From positions 1 through 64,000 of the forward strand of contig NZ_PCPG01000018.1 of assembly GCF_002979655.1 (NCBI RefSeq): a stretch of DNA of 64,000 bases. The letters are read 5' to 3'. Below the pieces are notes generated by a model, which had not been told where the DNA came from, did no database searches, and worked only from the letters and a program-made list of their open reading frames with translations. Shown piece by piece: positions 33,030 to 42,118 of the stretch; within the stretch, counting starts at the first letter, position 1, and every line of letters starts with the position of its first letter. Position numbers and translations under genes: made by a program. Source of the stretch: Microbacterium sp. MYb45. Lineage in GTDB: Bacteria > Actinomycetota > Actinomycetes > Actinomycetales > Microbacteriaceae.

Positions 33030-35566
33030 TGTCGGGGCCGCTGGGCTTGGGTCGACTCGTCCGAGCGGATCTTCGCCACCACCGTCGGAGTTTCGTCGGA
33101 GTCGCGGTCGCCGTGTTCGTCGCGAGCGCTCTGGTGACGGGCCTCGGCGTGCTCGTCGAATCCGGCATGCGCGGCGGGCTCGCCCCCGAACGCTATGCCG
33201 CCGTCGACGTCGTCGTGGGTGCGCCGCAGCAGGTGGACGTGCCGGAGGACCTCCCCGTTCCGTTGCGGGAGCGCGCGTCGCTGCCCGCCGACGCGGCGCG
33301 TGACATCGCCGCGCTGCCGGGGGTCGACCGCGTCGTGGCCGACGTGACCGTTCCGCTCGTGCTGCAGGGCGCAGGTACGGATGCGGATGCCCGTGCCGCC
33401 GCAGCCGCCGTCGTCGAGGCGCACCCGTGGGAGGCCACGGTGCTGACCGGCTTCGAGCTGCGCGAGGGGCGGGAGCCCGCGGCGGCCGATGAGGTCGTCG
33501 TCACTTCGGGCAGCGGCCAGGCCGTGGGCGACACGGTCACGCTGGCCCACGGCGGCATCCCGTCGGAGTACCGCGTCGTCGGGGAGGTCGCAGCTCCTGC
33601 GGCACCCGAGCGGAGCACGCACGTGTTCCTGACGGAACGCCGCATCGACCAGCTCGACCCGCATGGCGGTGCCGCGCAGGCGCTGGGTGTCTTCGTCGCC
33701 GGGAACGACCCCGAGCAGACGGCCACCGCGATCCGCGAGGCTTTCCCCGGCCTGGTCGCCCGCACGGGAGACGCCCGTGGCGATGTGGAGTTCCTCGACT
33801 CGGGGGCGGCGCGTTCGATGCTCGTCGCCATCGGCAGCGCCTTCGTGGGCACCTGCATCCTCGTGGCGATGTTCATCGTGGCGGGCACGCTGTCGCTGTC
33901 GGTGCAGTCGCGTCGACGGGACTACGCGCTGCTGCGCGCGGTGGGCGCGAGTCCGTCGCAGGTGCATTCGCTCGTGGCCCGCGAGGTGCTGTGGGTGTCG
34001 GCGGTCGCCGCGCTGCTGGGCATCGCGCCCGGGTACCTGCTGTCGACCGTGCTGCAGTCGGCCTTCGTGACCGGAGGCGTCATCCCCGGCGACTTCGCCC
34101 TCGCCTTCAGCCCTCTTCCCGCGGTCGGCGCGGTGCTGCTCGTGCTCGCCGCCGCCTGGGGCGCGGCGCGCATCGCGGCCTCGAGGGTCGCGAAGCTCGA
34201 CCCGGTCGAGGCGCTGCGCGAGTCGGCGACGGGTGCTCCCGCGATCGGTCTGACGCGGATCATCATCGGGATCGTGCTCGCCGCTGCCGGCATCTCGGTG
34301 TCGACGGTGCCGCTCGTGGTGCGTGGACAGGTCGCGGCGGGCGCCGCGGCCGGTGCGGTGATGCTGCTCATCATCGCGCTCGCCATGCTCGGCCCGTGGC
34401 TCGTGTCGCTGAGCATGCGCCTGATCGGCAGCGTGCTGCGGCGGCTGTCGTCCGCGGGCTTCCTGGCTTCGGCGAACGCCGCGGCGAACAGTCGGCGTCT
34501 GGCCTCGGCCATCCTGCCGATCGCTCTCGGCATCGGGCTGGGACTCGTGCAGATCGGGGCCCCGTCGATCATCGCCGCCGAGGCCGCGACGCAGGCCACC
34601 GCCGGAGTCATCGCCGACCTGCGGGTGACGGCGCCGACCGGGCTCACGCCGGAGGCGGTCGAGGCGATCCGCGAGACCCCGGGTGTGGCCGAGGCCTCGG
34701 GCGTCGCGCTCAGCGCCGCAGTGATCGATTCCTACGATTTCGAGGGGAAGCTCGAGCGCGACGAGCACGTGCTGCAGGGCATCGATCCGGAGCGAGCGGC
34801 GCAGAGCCTCGACCTGCGCGTGCGTGAGGGGGCGCTCACCGACCTCGCCGGCGCCACGACGGTGGCCGTGAGCACGGATGCCGCCCAGAGCCTCGGGCTC
34901 GACATCGGGGGCACGGTCACCGGGCACCTCGGCGACGGGTCGCCGTGGGAGGCCACGGTCGTCGCGGTGTACGAGCGCGGTCTCGGATTCGGGGACCTCA
35001 CCATGGCCGCCGACGAGGTCAGCGCGCACACCACGGCCGGCCTGGATGCGTTCGCGCTCGCGACGGTCGATCCGGGTGCCCTCGATGACGTGCGTGCGGC
35101 GCTGACCGAGCGCGGTTTCGGCGTGCGCGACGGGTCGGGCCAGGAGGCAGCCGGTGCGGGTGCGCAGTCGCAGCAGGGGTGGGTGAACCTCATCGCGCTG
35201 CTGGTGATCCTCGGTTACATCGCGATCGCCGTAGTGAACACGCTCGTGATGGCGACCGGAGAGCGCTCGCGGGAGTTCGCCCTGATGCAGCTGATCGGCT
35301 CGTCCCGTGGTCAGGTGCGTTCGATGATGCGGATCGAAGCCGTGCTGGTGGCCGCGATCGGCATGATGTTCGGCGTCGTGGTCGCGATCCCTCCGCTCAT
35401 CGGGGTGAGCATGGGCATCTCGGGTCAGCCGATTCCCGCGCTGCCCGCGCTCGGGTCTCTGACCATCATCGGTGCGATGGGTGCCCTCGCGCTCGTGGCG
35501 CTGTGGGCGGGAACCACCGCAGCCATGCGCACCCGCCCGATCGACGAGATCGGGTCGCGGCAGTAG
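33029..35566 (+). CDS. FtsX-like ABC permease, duplicated
   Basis: Large permease of 845 aa with two FtsX modules: spans near 275-400 followed by RRRDYALLRAVGASPSQVHS, a central pair of spans, and a C-terminal set with GERSREFALMQLIGSSRGQV. Large extracytoplasmic domains follow the first span and the middle. This is the usual form of permeases beside MacB-like ATPases that act in mechanotransmission or detoxification of antimicrobial peptides. No adaptor protein gene is adjacent. It is translationally coupled to the ATPase and followed by a terminator at 35591. Confidence 0.9.
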   Translation: MSGPLGLGRLVRADLRHHRRSFVGVAVAVFVASALVTGLGVLVESGMRGGLAPERYAAVDVVVGAPQQVDVPEDLPVPLRERASLPADAARDIAALPGVDRVVADVTVPLVLQGAGTDADARAAAAAVVEAHPWEATVLTGFELREGREPAAADEVVVTSGSGQAVGDTVTLAHGGIPSEYRVVGEVAAPAAPERSTHVFLTERRIDQLDPHGGAAQALGVFVAGNDPEQTATAIREAFPGLVARTGDARGDVEFLDSGAARSMLVAIGSAFVGTCILVAMFIVAGTLSLSVQSRRRDYALLRAVGASPSQVHSLVAREVLWVSAVAALLGIAPGYLLSTVLQSAFVTGGVIPGDFALAFSPLPAVGAVLLVLAAAWGAARIAASRVAKLDPVEALRESATGAPAIGLTRIIIGIVLAAAGISVSTVPLVVRGQVAAGAAAGAVMLLIIALAMLGPWLVSLSMRLIGSVLRRLSSAGFLASANAAANSRRLASAILPIALGIGLGLVQIGAPSIIAAEAATQATAGVIADLRVTAPTGLTPEAVEAIRETPGVAEASGVALSAAVIDSYDFEGKLERDEHVLQGIDPERAAQSLDLRVREGALTDLAGATTVAVSTDAAQSLGLDIGGTVTGHLGDGSPWEATVVAVYERGLGFGDLTMAADEVSAHTTAGLDAFALATVDPGALDDVRAALTERGFGVRDGSGQEAAGAGAQSQQGWVNLIALLVILGYIAIAVVNTLVMATGERSREFALMQLIGSSRGQVRSMMRIEAVLVAAIGMMFGVVVAIPPLIGVSMGISGQPIPALPALGSLTIIGAMGALALVALWAGTTAAMRTRPIDEIGSRQ

Positions 35567-35590
35567 GGCACCCAGGCCCCGGGGCCGTGT

Positions 35591-35630
35591 CGAGACCCCC
35601 TGCTCCCGATGTCAGGAGCCGGGGGTTTCG
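35591..35630 (+). terminator. terminator hairpin after the FtsX-like permease
   Basis: Stem CGAGACCCCC-GCTCC paired with GGAGC-GGGGGTTTCG (two imperfections) around a short loop, 25 nt after the permease stop. Confidence 0.65.
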
Positions 35631-35707
35631 ACGTAAGCGGGAATCTCGAGGATGGGAGTTTGGGTCTTCTGTTTCTCTCTTTAGAGCGTTTTATTGATAT
35701 CTAATAA

Positions 35708-36454
35708 AGCGAGATCGCTCAGGAGCGTGAACGAGGAATCGCCATCCTGATCGACGAGGTTCAATTCCTCAGCACTCGGCAACTCGAGGCCCTCATCCAG
35801 GCGGTGCATAAGACCGTGCAACGGAAACTGCCGATCACCTTCGTGGGGGCAGGGCTGCCGCAGATCGCAGAGCTTGCCGGCGATGCCAAGTCCTACGCCG
35901 AACGCCTCTTTCAGTTTCCGAAGATCGACTCCCTCAACGAGCCTGACGCACGTCAAGCACTGATCGAACCGTCCCGAGCGGAGGGAGTCACTTTCGAGAG
36001 CGGCGCCATCACTCTTGCGCTCGAGATCTCCCAGGGATATCCGTACTTCATTCAAGAACTCGGGTTCCAGGTGTGGGAGATTGCGGAAAGCTCTCCGATC
36101 ACTCGAGACGACGTCGAAACGGCTCGGGAGGGCTACGAGGCAAAACTCGACAGCTCGTTCTTCCGAGTCAGACTCGACCGCGCAACGCCGCTCCAAACCG
36201 CCTACATGCGTGCCATGGCCGAGCTCGGGCCTGAGGCTCAGAAGGCTTCCGACGTCGCCAAGGTCATGGGGCGAGAGTCGACCCAGCTCGGCCCCACCCG
36301 GGCCGAGCTCATCGACATGGGACTCCTCTATACGCCAGAGCACGGCTACGCCGCATTCACCGTGCCCGACTTCGACAAGTTCATGATGCGCGCAGTACCT
36401 ACCCTGGTTGTTCCTGAACTGCAGAAGAGAACACGAAAGAAGAAGCAGGACTGA
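35708..36454 (+). pseudogene. 5'-truncated AAA ATPase (ORC/CDC6-like C-terminal part)
   Basis: An open frame begins right after two in-frame TAA codons (35702-35707) and reads SEIAQERERGIAILIDEVQFL, a Walker B, followed by VGAGLPQIAEL, a sensor-1-like strand, and about 190 further residues including a winged-helix-like region. The Walker A half is missing, so about 150 residues have been lost. The best start inside it is the GTG at 35804, which would skip Walker B. Base composition is lower in GC than the flanking genes, and the 5' junction (35672-35709) is very AT-rich. It looks like the surviving end of a transferred ATPase gene. Confidence 0.75.
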
Positions 36455-36477
36455 ATCGGCAAAGGTGTCCGCGTCGC

Positions 36478-37821
36478 CTACCTCCGGCGATCCGCCCGGT
36501 TCCGGCCCAGCCGCCGCCACGGCGCAGCGATCCGCGACCAGAAGCTCGGCTCCCGTTCGGCTTCCGGTGCGGCGGGCAGCGCCACGGCGAACTGCACGAA
36601 CTCCTCGGCCCCGTGATGCACCACCCGGTACAGCGCGGTGCCGATCAGCACGCCGAGGGCGATCGACATGATCGAGGTGAGTGCCGCCGTGAAGTCGGCG
36701 AGCCCGTTGTCGGTCGCGAACGCCTCGGTGAGGCCCACGAGCCCGGCAGCCCCCGGCACGAGCAGCCAGAACGCGGGGAGGAAGGTGAGTTGCGACGGAG
36801 CCCCGTGGCGCAGCCCGGCGATCCAGAAGACAACGGGTGTGACGGCGACGGCTCCCACGAAACCCCCGATCGTGGGGTCGATGAATTCGGTTCCGGCCCA
36901 CTGGCCGACGTACGCGACGACCAGCGCGAGGAGCACCCATCCGAAGGTCGAGGCGGGCGCGGAGAAGTGCAGGTAGTTGCCGACCGCGAACACGAGGACA
37001 CCGAGGAAGCCGACCCACCACGGAAGGAAAGCGGAGGCGGGGAGCGGCTCGTATGACCGGGATTCCACCCCGACGACCGCACCGGCGGCGAGGATGCCGA
37101 AGGCCAACAGAGCGAGCTGCACGAACCCGTAGACGAGACGAGCGGCCCCCGAGATCATCTGCCCCGCGGCCAGTTCGACGGTCGCCGTGGTGAGCACGCC
37201 TCCGGGCAGGAAGGTCACCAGCGGCGCGATCAGCAGACGGATGGGGTCGCCGATCTCGATCACCTCCGCGAGGAGGAAGACCGCGCCCGCGCACACGAAC
37301 GCCGCCGCGATCGGCAGGATCAGCTGCAGTGTCGGGGACCGGACGAGCTTCAGCAGTCCGATCCCGAAGCCGAGGATGAACGCGACGATCACGCCCTGCC
37401 AGGTCGGGGCCAGGAGCAGCGCGAGACCCGCGGTGAGCACGCCGTGTCCGAGCGTGCGCGTGAACCAGCCGAGTCGAGGCCGCATCGCCCCGATCTCGTT
37501 CAGCTGGCGGATGCCGTCGAGCGGTGGGACGCCGCCGGTCCGTGCCTCGCCGATCAGGTCGTACAGTGCGGCGATCTGATCGAACCGGAACGAGGCGTTG
37601 GTCGCCGAGCGGATGGCGACCCTGGACTCATCCGACTCCCCGGTCTCGACGAGGATGATCGTCGGCAGCACGACGAAATCGGTGTCGTCGCCACCGTAGG
37701 CCCGGGCGACGGCGGTGAGCGTGTCGCGGATGCGGTCGACGGACTCCGCCGACGCGTTCATCCCCTGCGCCAGCCCGAGCAGGAACTGGCGAAGCGCCGA
37801 ACGGTCGACGGTGTCGGTCAT
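36478..37821 (-). CDS. ThrE family threonine/serine exporter
   Basis: Membrane protein of 447 aa. The N-terminal soluble region (1-110, with FVVLPTIILVETGESDESRV) is followed by about ten spans in two blocks, the DUF1212 plus DUF3815 arrangement of ThrE proteins. The PGG in VTFLPGGVLTTATVELAAGQ is a family landmark. It is last in a run with the peptidase E and Dcu transporter genes, 1 nt after the Dcu stop. It would export excess threonine or serine, in keeping with peptide-derived amino acids from its neighbours. Confidence 0.85.
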   Translation of the reverse strand: MTDTVDRSALRQFLLGLAQGMNASAESVDRIRDTLTAVARAYGGDDTDFVVLPTIILVETGESDESRVAIRSATNASFRFDQIAALYDLIGEARTGGVPPLDGIRQLNEIGAMRPRLGWFTRTLGHGVLTAGLALLLAPTWQGVIVAFILGFGIGLLKLVRSPTLQLILPIAAAFVCAGAVFLLAEVIEIGDPIRLLIAPLVTFLPGGVLTTATVELAAGQMISGAARLVYGFVQLALLAFGILAAGAVVGVESRSYEPLPASAFLPWWVGFLGVLVFAVGNYLHFSAPASTFGWVLLALVVAYVGQWAGTEFIDPTIGGFVGAVAVTPVVFWIAGLRHGAPSQLTFLPAFWLLVPGAAGLVGLTEAFATDNGLADFTAALTSIMSIALGVLIGTALYRVVHHGAEEFVQFAVALPAAPEAEREPSFWSRIAAPWRRLGRNRADRRR

Positions 37822-37822
37822 G

Positions 37823-39178
37823 TCAGCTGATGAGGAACGAGAGGCCCACCCCGACGACGATGGCGACGCCCACGTAGACGAGGTTCGGCAGCTGGAACGA
37901 GTGGTCGAAGACGTACTTGCCCATCTTCGTCGTGCCGGTCTGGTCGAAGGCGACGGTGGCGACCTGGCTGCCGTTGGCGGGCAGGGTGTAGATGCCCATC
38001 GTCGAGGGCCACAGTCCCACCAGCAGCGGCGCCGGGAGCCCGATCGTGATGCCGATCGGGACGATCGCATTGGTCGCACTCGATTGGCTGGTGGTGAGCA
38101 TCGCGACCGCGAACAGCGCCATCGCGAACAGCAGTGCCCCGAGGAACGCCGACGATCCGGAGACGACGGATCCGAGCCCGTCGACGATGAGCGTCTGGTT
38201 CGCCGCGACGAACGTGTTGGCGAGCCACGCGATACCGAAGAGGGCGATCGCCCCGACGATGCCGGCGGGGAACGTGGGCTGCTTGGGGACGTCGGCGGCC
38301 TTGACCTTGCAGAACACGAAGATCAGGGCGGCGATGATGCCCATCGTGACCTCGATGATGACCGTGACGCTGAGACGCACCGGGTCGCCGGCGTCGTCGG
38401 TGCCGATCACGGGACGCAGCCCTTCGAACAGGCCGAAGAACACGATCACCCCGACGCCGATGAGGAAGAGCGTGGCCGAGAGCACGGCGGTCTTCGGAAG
38501 CTTGTTCTCGTGCGCGTCGGTCTGCGGCGGCTTGATCTGCCCCTCGTTCAGACGGCGCTGGAACTCCGGGTCGTCCTCGAGGTCTTTGCCGTGGCGCATC
38601 ATGACGAGCGCGGCGACGAACAGCCCGGCGATGGAGGCCGGCCACATGATGAGCAGCAGCTGGCCGAGGTCGACGCCCTGCGGCGCGAGCAGCACGACCA
38701 TCGAGGCGGTAGCTGCCGAGACGGGAGAGCACAGGATGCCGACTTGCGAGGCGACGGCCGAGACCGACAGGGCGCGCTCGGGGCGGATCTTCTGCTGGTA
38801 CGAGACGTCATAGATCACGGGCAGCAGCGGGTAGAAGATGTTCCCCGTACCCGCACCGACCGTGAAGAGGAACGACATCGCCGGGGCGAGGAACACGACC
38901 GATTTCGGCTTGCGTCTGATCACCTTCGCCGCGACCGACACCATCCAGTCGATGCCGCCGGCCGCTTGCATGGTGGATGCCGCGGTGATGACCGTGATGA
39001 CGATGAAGACCGCGTCGACCGGGGCGTTGCCCGGCGCTTCGCCGAACACGAAGATGAGCACGGCCACGCCGACCAGGCCCCAGACGCCGAGGCCGATCCC
39101 GCTCGTGCGGGTGCCCATGTAGATCGCGCCGATGACGACGATCAGCTGCGCGATGAGGATCCACACGTTGTCGTTCAT
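37823..39178 (-). CDS. anaerobic C4-dicarboxylate transporter (DcuA/DcuB family)
   Basis: Transporter of 451 aa with about eleven spans. Family features: ASTMQAAGGIDWM, VGAGTGNIFYPLLPVIYDV and IRPERALSVSAVASQVGIL, closely parallel to DcuA/DcuB. Dcu carriers take up aspartate, fumarate or malate, often by exchange with succinate. Its ATG overlaps the peptidase E stop by 4 nt, so peptide cleavage to aspartate and dicarboxylate transport are coupled at the gene level. Confidence 0.88.
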   Translation of the reverse strand: MNDNVWILIAQLIVVIGAIYMGTRTSGIGLGVWGLVGVAVLIFVFGEAPGNAPVDAVFIVITVITAASTMQAAGGIDWMVSVAAKVIRRKPKSVVFLAPAMSFLFTVGAGTGNIFYPLLPVIYDVSYQQKIRPERALSVSAVASQVGILCSPVSAATASMVVLLAPQGVDLGQLLLIMWPASIAGLFVAALVMMRHGKDLEDDPEFQRRLNEGQIKPPQTDAHENKLPKTAVLSATLFLIGVGVIVFFGLFEGLRPVIGTDDAGDPVRLSVTVIIEVTMGIIAALIFVFCKVKAADVPKQPTFPAGIVGAIALFGIAWLANTFVAANQTLIVDGLGSVVSGSSAFLGALLFAMALFAVAMLTTSQSSATNAIVPIGITIGLPAPLLVGLWPSTMGIYTLPANGSQVATVAFDQTGTTKMGKYVFDHSFQLPNLVYVGVAIVVGVGLSFLIS

Positions 39179-39915
39179 GACGACGGTCCCTTCACGATCG
39201 GGGCGTTCCCCGTGAGCACCTTCGTCGCGAGCTGCGTCTCGACGATCTTCCCGTCGATCGCCTCGACCCGCAGCGCGAGAGCATCCTCGACCGGGCTGAT
39301 CGCGGTGACGAACTCGGAGTTCTCGAAGTGCAGCGACTGCAGGTTGCCGACCGCGTATCCGGTCGAGAGCTCTCCGCTCAACAGCGAGGCGTGGAAGAGC
39401 GGACGCCGCTGATCCTCGGCGTCGTAGTGCGGGCAGAAGCTGCCGTGCAGGAAGCCGAGCCCCTCGGGCAGCACCTGCAGGGTCGGACCGTAGCTGTCGG
39501 TCGTGCCGCCCTCGAACCAGCAGATGCCGCCGGCGCTGCCTCCGGTGAACACGACGTTCGAGTCGGGGTCCTCCCACATCTCGCGCATGATCTCGTCCAG
39601 GCCCTGCCGCTTCCACACGTCGAGCATGTTCGCGGTGTTGCCGCCGCCGACGTGGATCACGTCGAAGCCCTTCACGAAGCCGGCGAGGTCGTCGACCGCG
39701 CGATGGAACAGCGGAAGATGGTGCGGCGCGCACCGGTCCGAGTCGTACGTGGAATAGAAGCTCAGGATGTACGCGGCGTCATCGCCGGTCGCCGTGCCGA
39801 CGAAGAGGACCCGGGGTCTCTCCTTGCCGGTCAGCTCGAGGATGTAGTCGTGCGTCGGATCGTTCCGACGCTCCATCATGGCCTTGCCGGCCCCGGTTGC
39901 CACCACGTGAGACAT
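39175..39915 (-). CDS. pepE: peptidase E (alpha-aspartyl dipeptidase, S51)
   Basis: Serine peptidase of 246 aa of family S51, which cleaves Asp-X dipeptides. The nucleophile is in FTGGSAGGICWF, and VIHVGGGNTANML carries the conserved glycine loop. It is longer by roughly ten to fifteen residues than E. coli PepE. First gene of the run pepE, dcu, thrE; the start at 39915 is the first ATG after a gap shared with the SGNH hydrolase gene. Confidence 0.85.
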   Translation of the reverse strand: MSHVVATGAGKAMMERRNDPTHDYILELTGKERPRVLFVGTATGDDAAYILSFYSTYDSDRCAPHHLPLFHRAVDDLAGFVKGFDVIHVGGGNTANMLDVWKRQGLDEIMREMWEDPDSNVVFTGGSAGGICWFEGGTTDSYGPTLQVLPEGLGFLHGSFCPHYDAEDQRRPLFHASLLSGELSTGYAVGNLQSLHFENSEFVTAISPVEDALALRVEAIDGKIVETQLATKVLTGNAPIVKGPSS

Positions 39916-40019
39916 GCCCCCACCTCTCGACGACTGCGAATGCGCTCAACCTAGCGGCGCACCGCGGCCAGCGTCCAGAGTGCTTTCACCCCGGAAGGGC
40001 GACCCGTCGGCCGGGCTGT

Positions 40020-40757
40020 TCAGCCGTTGACGCGCGCGGTGGCGACGAGGCCTTCGAGGAGGGCGTGCGTGCGCGCCCGAGGCCCGTCGGGGCGCAGGCC
40101 GAGCACGTTCGCGAGCTCGAGGGCCAGGGCGGCGTGGCCGGTGGCGCTCGGGTGGAACGGGTCGTTCATGAGTCCCCAGGGGACTCCGCCGGCGCCGAGC
40201 TCGGCGAAGCGCGCGAACTGGTCGACGAGGATCACGTCTTCGCTCGCGGCGACCTCGCGCACGGCCTGGGCGAACTCGCCGATCCGCGCGCGCTCCGGGG
40301 CATTGCGGGTGTCGATCGCAGGCGGGGTCTGCAGCACGGGGATCGCCCCGAGCACGCGCACCCGCGCCACGAAGTCCCGCAGCGATGCGGCGTAGTCCGC
40401 CGCCGAGATCACCTCGCGGGGGCCGCCGTCCGAGGCGTCGTTGGTGCCGATCATGAGGGTGACCACATCCGGCCGCCAGGACGCGACGCGGCGGTCCCAG
40501 TCGTCGAGCAGGTCGACGATGCGGTTGCCGCTGATCGCCGTGTTCAGCACGATGTCGCGCACGCGCTCCCGCTCGCCGCGGATCAGCTCGTGCAGGTGCT
40601 CCGGATAGCTGCGCCCGCCCTGGGTGTGCACCAGGCCGTGCGTGATCGAGTCGCCCGTGATGATCCAGTTCAGCGGAGCCGGATCGGCCAGTGCGGCGGC
40701 GAGGCGACCGAGCTCGGAGGCGGCGGATGCGGGGGCGGAGGATGCGGCGTTCGACAC
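40020..40757 (-). CDS. SGNH/GDSL family hydrolase
   Basis: Esterase-like protein of 245 aa. Block I is ITGDSITHGL with the nucleophile Ser, block III is LMIGTNDASDG, and block V is LMNDPFHPSATGHAALA with the Asp/His pair. No signal peptide is evident, so it is intracellular or exported by another route. The GTG at 40757 gives a short Ala/Ser-rich N-terminus. Substrate unknown. Confidence 0.85.
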   Translation of the reverse strand: MSNAASSAPASAASELGRLAAALADPAPLNWIITGDSITHGLVHTQGGRSYPEHLHELIRGERERVRDIVLNTAISGNRIVDLLDDWDRRVASWRPDVVTLMIGTNDASDGGPREVISAADYAASLRDFVARVRVLGAIPVLQTPPAIDTRNAPERARIGEFAQAVREVAASEDVILVDQFARFAELGAGGVPWGLMNDPFHPSATGHAALALELANVLGLRPDGPRARTHALLEGLVATARVNG

Positions 40758-40930
40758 GGCTCGAGCCTATCGGCGGAGCAGCTCCCGTCGACGAATGCCG
40801 GAACGTCGATATACGTGCCCGGATCCACGCGCTGGGCGGACGCGGCGACACGTACTGTCGGTGCGGACCCACCGGAAATCACTCATCATGTCGGCCACGG
40901 GAAGCCTCCCGGGGGCCGATCGAGGTACCC

Positions 40931-42082
40931 ATGAACAAGTGCTCGACACCGACCGCGCCCGCCCACCTGCCGAAGTCCTCGGTGATGATCGTGTTCGGAA
41001 CCCGTCCCGAGATCGTCAAGCTCGCCCCGCTGGTCCGCAGCCTCGGCGAGGCCGCCTACGTCGTCCACACCGGTCAGCATTATGACCGCGACATGTCGGC
41101 CGTGTTCCTGAAATCGTGCGGAATCACGCGGGTGCACCGCCAGCTTCGTGTGGGCGGGCTCCCGCGGGCCGCGCAGATCGGCCGCGGGGCCGAGCAGATC
41201 GCGCAGGCGATCGCCGAGGTCGAGCCGAGCTACGTCGTCGTGCAGGGAGACACGAATGCCACGATCGCGGCCGCGCTCGCCGCGAACGCCTCGGGTGTGC
41301 GGCTCGGGCACGTCGAAGCGGGGCTGCGCGCCAACGATCGCCGGATGCCCGAAGAGCACAACCGGATCATGGTCGACCACATCGCCGACGACCTGTTCGC
41401 GGCGACCCAGGCGAACCGCGCCAACCTGCTCGCGGAGGGCATCGACGAGGAGCGCATCCATGTGACCGGGAATCCCGTGGTCGAAGCCGTCCGCACGCAG
41501 CGCGCCGCCGCCGGCCCTGACGTCGACGAGCTGGAGCGCATCGATGTCGAGCCTGCGGAATACGTGCTCGCGACCCTGCACCGGCAGGAGAACGTCGATT
41601 CTGCGGACAACCTCTTCGCGACGCTGCACGCACTCAACGACATCGCCGCATCGGGGTGGCCGGTCGTCTTCCCCGTGCACCCGCGGACCCGGGCGATGCT
41701 GAGGGCACTCGACGCGGAGCACCTGCTCGACGCGCTGATCGCCGAAGAGCCGTACACCTACGAGCGATTCCTCGCGCTCGCTTCGCACGCCGCCGTGCTG
41801 GTCTCCGATTCCGGCGGCATCCAGGAGGAGGCGACGGTGCTCGGGCGCCCGGTCCTCGTGGTCCGGGACTCGACCGAACGTCCCGAGGCGCTCGGTTCCT
41901 TCACCCGTCTGGTCACCCCGCAGACCCTCGCGACAGAGACCTCCGCCCTGCTCTCGACGGTGACCCGCACCCTCGCCGACCTCGATGCCCTGCCGTCGCC
42001 GTTCGGCGACGGCCATGCCACGGAGCGCATCGCGGAGCACATCCGATCCGCCGTCTCGACCGCCCGTGACGAGAGTGCATGA
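40931..42082 (+). CDS. UDP-N-acetylglucosamine 2-epimerase (non-hydrolysing)
   Basis: Enzyme of 383 aa interconverting UDP-GlcNAc and UDP-ManNAc. Readable: VFGTRPEIVKLAPLVRSL, VQGDTNATIAAALAA, GHVEAGLR, MPEEHNRIMVDHIAD and SDSGGIQEEATVLGRPVLV. It is the first gene of a short polysaccharide cluster with a processive GT2 and a small membrane protein. The ATG at 40931 is preceded by a hairpin (CGGGA-AGCC-TCCCG) and only a weak ribosome-binding site, which might limit its translation. Confidence 0.9.
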   Translation: MNKCSTPTAPAHLPKSSVMIVFGTRPEIVKLAPLVRSLGEAAYVVHTGQHYDRDMSAVFLKSCGITRVHRQLRVGGLPRAAQIGRGAEQIAQAIAEVEPSYVVVQGDTNATIAAALAANASGVRLGHVEAGLRANDRRMPEEHNRIMVDHIADDLFAATQANRANLLAEGIDEERIHVTGNPVVEAVRTQRAAAGPDVDELERIDVEPAEYVLATLHRQENVDSADNLFATLHALNDIAASGWPVVFPVHPRTRAMLRALDAEHLLDALIAEEPYTYERFLALASHAAVLVSDSGGIQEEATVLGRPVLVVRDSTERPEALGSFTRLVTPQTLATETSALLSTVTRTLADLDALPSPFGDGHATERIAEHIRSAVSTARDESA

Positions 42083-42118
42083 TGCGTCGTCGGATGTCCG
42101 CCGCTGTTCGAGGTCGCG

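Noticed and set aside
37715..39412. 565-aa open frame opposite the Dcu transporter
   Set aside because: His/Asp/Arg-rich shadow with no domain; the minus strand encodes a complete Dcu carrier.
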